A stretch of DNA of 64,000 bases from Symbiodinium natans (Eukaryota > Sar > Dinophyceae > Suessiales > Symbiodiniaceae): assembly GCA_905221605.1 (NCBI GenBank), contig CAJNDS010001902.1, positions 627,501-691,500 of the forward strand, in the 5' to 3' direction. A program made the position numbers and the translations under genes. Position 1 is the stretch's first letter. Each line of letters opens with the position of its first letter. Below, piece after piece: positions 58,841 through 64,000 of the stretch. The notes beneath the pieces are model-generated. The model did not search any database. It saw nothing but the letters and a program-made list of their open reading frames with translations, and had not been told where the DNA came from.

Positions 58841-59145
58841 TCTGGAAACCATGGCTTGGCTTTTTGCTGTGCCTTCGAAGACTCAGGAGCAGTTTTCGCT
58901 GGAGCTTCGGCTCATCTGAGGGAGTCGAGCCTGTTTCCAGTAGCCTCTCCAGCATAGCCTTGCCACTTCCAATCTCTTCGGTGCCAAGGAGCGTTGCCAT
59001 AGCCATTCCATTTCGAGCCAGCATTGTACTTGTGGCAACCAACACAAACTTACACCCCGTTCTTTGCACCCATGGCCTTGTGCGCCACGTACCCCAGTTG
59101 AACTGCCAGCGGTAGCCGCCCAGAGCTTATCGGCCGCCGCGCAGT

Positions 59146-60547
59146 CTAGACTGCCAGCTGCGCACGCTCTGCGTTTGCGCAGGTTCTGCCCCGCACATTA
59201 GGTGTGGGGACTTTGCAGCAGTGCTTCAGGAAATCCAAGTAGGAAAAATCTTGAACTGGAGCTTCCTGAGCAAGGGCCTCCTTCACAGCTTGCTCCAGCC
59301 CAACAAGCTTCGGGCGGTGGAGGCCATCTGGCGTGTTGGCGACAAACTCCAGCAAGTCCCTGTCCGAGGAAAAGAACACCACGTCCCCATCGTAGTCGCC
59401 GCCAGCCAGGGCGAGCACACCCATGCCCTTGCAACTGCATATGATGCAGTTGTTGGGAACAAGAGTGGCGTCGTCGGGCAGTGGCACGCTCTCCCAGATT
59501 TCGATATCTGACGGGAGCATCACTGGGCGCGAAGCAGGCGTCCCAAGCGCCGTCACGGCGATGCCGGGGCTGTGTTCAGGAAGCCCGCGCGCAAAGCCCC
59601 AGCTTTCGGCCTCCATGGCGTCTGCAGTGTCTGCCCTGCGACTTCTGCAGAAGTCGCGCAGGTCTGCCTTTGTGCTCAGCCTGGCCGCCCGTGTGGGAAG
59701 GAGGCAAGCTCGCATCCCAAGTGCCGCGCAAAGCTGTGCATTCACTTTGGGCTGGCCTCGGGGTGGCAGTGGACTGCACAACGTCCAGCTCTTGAGAAAA
59801 AGATGAAAATTCGGCAGAAGGTTTGAAGCGGATCTTCTCGCACGACTTACGGATGTACATGACATCCTCATCTGTCTCAATGACCACGAACATTCCCTTG
59901 ACGATCAAAGCATCTCCAGTGGCTGCGTCCCTCGCTAGCCCACGAAATTGATAAGCATCGTAGACTCCTTGTCTAACCTGCTCGCCAGATACAAGGTTCA
60001 GCTTGCGGGCAAGTTTCAAACTGATCTCTGCAAAACCATCAGTGAGGACATCGCCTTTGGGCGTTTTGATGTCTCCGACAATGTGGACAGCTACGTCACC
60101 AAGATCGTAGGGCGTGGATGGGCTCGCGAGCAACGGAAGGCGACTGTAAAAGTCTTGCAAAGTGCAGTGCGCCTGTAGCTCCGCAACAAGTCGGCTTGCG
60201 CTGAGCGGCTGGCTGCTGTAGTAGCAGTGGCCCTTCTCAACCTTGCTAAATAGGAGTTGCTGCGTCGCCCACCGCAGCAGCGACCAGGGCTTCATCCTGC
60301 GCGTGCCCCATGAAGCTGTCCAAATGTCAGCATCTAGGTCACGTTGAGAGCTGGCTGCTTGTCTTCTCCTGGCGCGCCATCTGGACAGCCTCCCATCCCT
60401 GCCAGAGTACATCTGGCGGAGCTTGTTTGGAGCGACGGCGGATGGCAGCAGGCCCCACTGGTCCCGGGCGTGGGTGGCCAGCGGCTTGGCGCTCAGGCAG
60501 CTCTTCAGGCCCCCCTTGCGGTGTTTCAAAGACGTAGACGTTGGCAT
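59146..60547 (-). pseudogene. Cellular RNA-dependent RNA polymerase (RDR/QDE-1 type) homologue, frameshifted
   Basis: One frame (60547-59576) carries DVLTDGFAEISLKLARKLNL and AYQFRGLARDAATGDALIVK, matching the conserved DG.G.IS and Q.R..G.KG region of eukaryotic RDR enzymes. It then shifts at about 59741-59765 (STATPRPA to KVNAQLC) into a second frame holding IICSCKGMGVLALAGGDYDGD, where DYDGD (59397-59383) is the catalytic DbDGD motif. RDRs copy single-stranded RNA into double strands in RNA silencing. The frame ends about 80 residues after DYDGD, earlier than in the family, so the C-terminus is missing or lies beyond an intron. Another frame change probably occurs at a G run near 60510. Likely a pseudogene or a gene with sequence errors. 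Confidence 0.72.
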
Positions 60548-61060
60548 CGCTCAGGAGCTCCTCCCTTTGCTGCGCGTTGAAGGCCCAGAAGTGGCCAGAC
60601 AGCTTGGCCACACGCACCAACCTGCGCAGTTTCCGGCGCACGGTCTTTGTGCACCTGGCCGCCTTCAATTGCTGCTGCAGGGATGCCAGGTCCAAGGTGC
60701 GCTGCATGATGAGCGTCAGGCTGCTGTCGCTGATGCTGCTGAGCTTCCGCTTGAACTTCTGCATCGGCGTCTCCTCCACGAAGGCTTTCCGCAACTCTTC
60801 CGTCTCCTCCAAGAAGTTGTCGTCCACGACAACCTCTGCCAATGGTGGTTTGGCCCTGGCCAGAAGGTCTCGTGCCCAAGAGTTGTCCCGCCGCCGGGGT
60901 TCCTGCAAGAATCACATGCGCCACCCTGTTTAGCCAGCTTGCAACTTTGTTCTTGCTTACTTTGGAAAAGCCCGCCTCTTCTGCGTCAAACACGACGCCT
61001 TTCTGGTTACGCCGCGCCTCCTGCTGACATCTCTGCGTTGCCAGGATTAAGATAATAGAG
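60548..61060 (-). other. Possible N-terminal part of the RDR homologue
   Basis: A minus frame from about 60908 (EPRRRDNSWARDLLARAKPP onward, through FWAFNAQQREELLSDANVYV) leads up to the RDR frame with one shift. The start of this frame follows TTCTTGCAG|G, a plausible splice acceptor. A further possible exon (VVFDAEEAGFSKVSKNKVAS) lies above it. I recognise no domain here; linking it to the polymerase is inferred from strand and spacing. Confidence 0.35.
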
Positions 61061-62182
61061 ATAGAGACTATAGAATGAACTGTTGAGTAGGGGAAACATA
61101 GCTATTCAATGATGCAAAATCAATTGCTGTGTGATCTGAAAAACCGAGTCAGGAGAAACAGAGTTACGGCAAAGGCAACATGAGAGCAACTATAGATCGA
61201 TATGGAAAGAAGAATCGATAGCGGCCAAGCGATCCGGAATGTGACTCTGGAGTGAGAGTGACGTTAGAGCATCTTCAAAGCGATGTGGAGGGCACCGGCG
61301 TGTGGGGGTGCATCACATCTATATAATCAATGCAACCTAGAATCCCAGCCTGCTGCTCCGCCGCTTCAACGCGGTCGAAAATCTCTTCCAGATCGCGTTG
61401 CACTTCATCCACCTGAAGAATCGAGGACATGTTGAGCTCTGCTGCGATCACTGCGATCCCGCCAGCATCCTTTTGCCAACTTTACACTTTCGGGCCGTCT
61501 GTTTTTCTTATTGGTCAAATCAACGACTCCAAACTGCTGCGGTCCTCATCAGGAACGTCCAGGCCCAAATTGCGGCCATCGTCCCAATCTGGTGGGAAAT
61601 TGGCCTGAATCGTGAACAACAGTGAACTGTTGGCGTGCTTGCTAGCTAGCCAAGGCGAGAACAGGTTCCGAGGAAACGCTGGAAGTGTCCTCTTCCTTTC
61701 CACTTGAACGTGCGTCAGCGCGCTCATTCGAAAACAATGCGGCTCACATCAAGCGTCATGCGCCTGCCGGGCGCGCCGCTTCTTGCTCACCGAGGCCGAA
61801 GCGCCTTACAAGGATGCTGGATTTATTTATACACGTGCCAGACGTTGAACATCCATGAGCAATCGCCTGCTGCTGCTGAAGGGCCAACCTGTTCAGGCTG
61901 CGTACACACAGACTCGCGCTACAATAAAAAAAACCTGCCTCTGGCTAAGAATTTTGAACTGAGGCCGCCGCGCGCTTCTGTTGCATCTTTTGCAAAATCC
62001 GGCGGCGCTTGCTGTAGGTTCCTTCTTGGAGACCAACCAAGCAGCCAGGGCGAGCACCTCGAAGAGCAGCAGGCCAGGATCCCGAACTCTGGCCTTTCTC
62101 GAATTTAGAAGCCACACATCTTGTAGTGGGTCCCTTGAGGCTGTGATAGCAAAAGGGTCTGAAGCATGAATCAAAGAGCACT
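61061..62182. other. No supported gene
   Basis: Mixed-composition sequence with short open frames on both strands and no recognisable motif or repeat. It could hold introns or a promoter for neighbours. Confidence 0.5.
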
Positions 62183-62779
62183 TTGTCGAGCATGATGGTC
62201 CTGAGCCTCCCCTGGCTCAAGTCCTGCTCGTCTCTGCACAGGAGACTCTGGCGCATGCCCTGGGATCGGCATGTTCGGGTGCGCCACTGGAAGGCAGTCT
62301 CGCACACCCCTGATTTTTTGTTCCTGGACCCTAGCAAGAGGAAGGCTTTGGTTTTAGTCGATACCTGTGTACCCCAACGCACCAGGTCTCTAATCAAGCA
62401 GTGGCTGTCGGAGTTTGCGCTTGACGGCCTTAACACAAGGTTTGCAGTTGAGGTTGTAACCGATGCGGAGCAAGGCGTAGGAAACCTACTGAAAGCAGCT
62501 GACACAGCAACGCGTATGGCCGTGAGACAAGCGCCTCGGCAGGCACACGAAGTAGTAGGCCTTGGGGAAAGGTCTGTGAGGTATGTCATAGAGACATTGG
62601 CTGTGTTGAAAGCTGACTTCAAACAATCGTTTGGCGTAGAGGTTAGAGATGACTACCTTGCGTTGGAAGTCATGCATCAATACGTTTGTACAACGCGCAA
62701 ACGGGTTTGGCGCCCCTGGCGAACAGACCGCGGCGCCCATGGAAGTGTTGTTATAGGCAAGAAGCTACCGCACTGGTAG
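62183..62779 (+). CDS. Unrecognised ORF with a PD...D-type nuclease-like motif
   Basis: An open frame of 198 codons. A segment reads SHTPDFLFLDPSKRKALVLV followed by DTCVPQ. The spacing of PD and D with hydrophobic strands recalls the restriction-like endonuclease found at the end of some LINE proteins (KPDLV...IDV). The basic C-terminus reads TTRKRVWRPWRTDRGAHG. The start codon is uncertain, as the frame could begin upstream by splicing. It is on the plus strand, unlike the LINE nearby, so it would belong to a different element. Alternatively it is a host gene of unknown function. Confidence 0.4.
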   Translation: MSSMMVLSLPWLKSCSSLHRRLWRMPWDRHVRVRHWKAVSHTPDFLFLDPSKRKALVLVDTCVPQRTRSLIKQWLSEFALDGLNTRFAVEVVTDAEQGVGNLLKAADTATRMAVRQAPRQAHEVVGLGERSVRYVIETLAVLKADFKQSFGVEVRDDYLALEVMHQYVCTTRKRVWRPWRTDRGAHGSVVIGKKLPHW

Positions 62780-63554
62780 GTTGTTGCGTCCTCGGTCCTG
62801 GCTGAGCTGCCAGAGTCAATCAAGCATGTCACACGCTGGGAATTATCTTGGCTATGCTTTAAATTCGCTTGGGCATCGCGTTTGCGTCGTTTTAGAGGGT
62901 GTTCCTCAGGTTTTTATGGCAAGGGCCCACCATGAGAGCGCCGCCGCAAGAGAAGTTTGAGGGCCTTGACGGGGTCCTTAGGGCGGTCCCAAAGAAAGCG
63001 GCGCAATCATCATAGAACGCTTGCCTCAGTGTCATCTTCATCTTCAGCCACCATCTGGGCCAGCATGTCCAACATCCTCTCGCCTTTCTGCCCCTTGGCG
63101 CCGAGGCCATTGCTACCACGAAGCCCATCCTCACCACCACCACGGAATGAAGTCGTCCTGGGAGGGCTGATTGAACCCACAAGCAGCCACATGCCCACCA
63201 AATGAGAGCACGAACTCCGTCCAGTTGCCGTCAAAGGAGCCCCCCCCGACAATGGCAAGGAAGCGAGCGAAAATCCACGGTCGTCGCCGAGAGCGCTAGC
63301 GAGTGCGCCTGTTCCAGCGCACGCGTCTGCCTCCCACAACCACACATGTCCACGCAAGCGAAGCCGCGCATGCAGAAAGCCAGAGAGAAAGAAACAGGCA
63401 GCGGGGAAGCAGGACATGGACGTACATCAAGCTGGAATCAAGGAGGGGCTGAGTGACAAACACAAAGACAATGACCAAGCCCACACCTGCCGTCCACATG
63501 ACCGTTTCGTACCCGTACTCGAGGAACGGGCCGCCCAGGAGGTAGGTCACGCGC
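62780..63554 (-). other. Possible exons of an unknown minus-strand gene
   Basis: Two stretches look coding by composition. One frame reads TFKDGMRVTYLLGGPFLEYG and continues into a hydrophobic segment (TAGVGLVIVFVFVTQ, about 63555-63465) like a membrane helix. Another (63240-63170) reads GSFDGNWTEFVLSFGGHVAA. A third, lower on the same strand (63150-63010), is charged (GERMLDMLAQMVAEDEDDTE) and ends in a stop. Their joining is not resolved and no family is recognised. Confidence 0.3.
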
Positions 63555-63745
63555 ATGCCGTCTTTGAAGGTTTGGAATATAGAAGCCCGTTGCAGCGGCG
63601 GCTGCATCAAGAGCGTTCACCTTGGAGAACATGTTGTTGGGAACGGATCCTCCACAATTGTGGCCATGGAGTTGCACACGTCCATCACGGTGGCCTTTGG
63701 CACTGATGCGACGATGCGCCCGATAGCTGCGTTCACTGCTTCGTT
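63555..63745 (-). pseudogene. PCP: PCP exon-3 fragment
   Basis: The segment matches the last exon of the PCP genes from about EAVNAAIGRIVASVPKAT to KVNALDAAAAATGFY and, after a short insertion (about 7 bases, near attccaa), TFKDG. A one-base deletion in ggatcc(a)tccac breaks the frame, and changes such as MDVCNSM are present. There is no stop equivalent to that of PCP; the sequence leads into the hydrophobic frame described next to it. It lies about 27 kb from the array, on the same strand, so it is a dispersed relic or an exon captured by another gene. Confidence 0.75.
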
Positions 63746-64000
63746 GTAGAAGGTTTAACATCCGCGTGGCACCAGACGATGCCAGAAGAACCCAAGAGCG
63801 AACTAAACCAAAAGGAAAAACCTCACCAAGGCACGGGAGCAAATCCACGAGCAACCAACCATGAAAACCTTCTCATGCACCAGCGTCAGGGTGGAAGCCG
63901 AAGTGGGCCCTCAAGGCGGCTCGCACAGAGCCAAGGAACTCCAATCGTGCTCGAGCAACTGGCAGCGAATCTCCTTGCTGGGGCCAGCCAAAGCGCCAAG
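63746..64000. other. No supported gene at the right edge
   Basis: Similarity to PCP stops at about 63745. The remaining 255 bases show no motif or repeat that I can identify. Confidence 0.5.

Larger units (their letters stand above)
53390..58940 (-). mobile_element. Decayed LINE retrotransposon with OTU, zinc-finger, endonuclease, RT and RNase H regions
   Basis: Reading down the minus strand, the parts occur in a fixed order: OTU-type cysteine protease (58840-58420), zinc-finger stretch (57926-57345), exonuclease-endonuclease-phosphatase (EEP/APE) domain (57378-56560), reverse transcriptase (56083-54337), a C-x-C...H...C zinc motif (about 54280-54230) and RNase H (54183-53628). Frameshifts at about 57100, 56940, 56850, 56090, 55820, 54340 and 53890 and a stop in the OTU domain show that it is dead. 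The combination of protease, APE and RNase H recalls the RandI/Dualen LINEs of green algae. No second (restriction-like) endonuclease was seen here. No poly(A) tail or target duplication was identified. Confidence 0.8.

Overview
The window is nuclear DNA of a peridinin-containing dinoflagellate. The clearest evidence is a tandem array of six peridinin-chlorophyll a-binding protein (PCP) genes (about 25.9-36.9 kb), each with a plastid/lumen leader. Supporting signs are abundant interstitial TTTAGGG telomere-type repeats, introns with GC-AG and GA-AG borders and an AG|G acceptor, and nearly all recognisable genes lying on one strand (minus). A Symbiodiniaceae-like alga is a reasonable guess, but the species cannot be fixed from sequence alone.

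Layout. 1-81: start of a secreted protein running off the left edge. 2.2-19.4 kb: five tandem paralogues of a MATH-BTB protein on the minus strand, separated by TTTAGGG/CCCTAAA blocks. Copies 1 and 2 carry introns and splice to full-length frames, copy 4 is an intact single-exon gene, and copies 3 and 5 are frameshifted. 19.4-25.9 kb: telomere-like and derived 7- and 9-mer repeats with small foldback elements. 25.9-36.9 kb: the PCP array (368-aa precursors, three coding exons each; the 3'-most copy has a fourth exon because a transposon-like intron has entered it). 37.8-41.9 kb: an AT-rich satellite of about 175-190-bp units whose orientation flips near 39.8 kb, forming a giant inverted repeat. 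42.5 kb: a 100-N assembly gap. 42.6-50.3 kb: purine/pyrimidine-rich repeats, GA microsatellites, a 586-bp tandem duplication, a 21-bp minisatellite in alternating orientation, and a long hexanucleotide microsatellite. 52.5-53.4 kb (+): a decayed Copia-like LTR-retrotransposon fragment. 53.4-58.9 kb (-): a decayed LINE with OTU protease, zinc-finger, endonuclease, reverse transcriptase and RNase H regions. 59.1-61.0 kb (-): a frameshifted homologue of cellular RNA-dependent RNA polymerase with the DYDGD catalytic motif. 62.2-62.8 kb (+): an unrecognised ORF with a nuclease-like motif. 63.55-63.75 kb: a PCP exon fragment.

The most notable system is a set of introns that look like inserted short transposons (introners). 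Several show terminal inverted repeats, target-site duplications that supply the splice borders, and excision that restores the paralogue reading frame exactly. Three of the five such introns contain telomere-type TTTAGGG tracts. One family also occurs as a free-standing foldback element a few kb away. Functionally the PCP array supplies multiple copies of a light-harvesting protein; the MATH-BTB proteins are probable Cullin-3 adaptors; the remainder is mobile or repetitive DNA.
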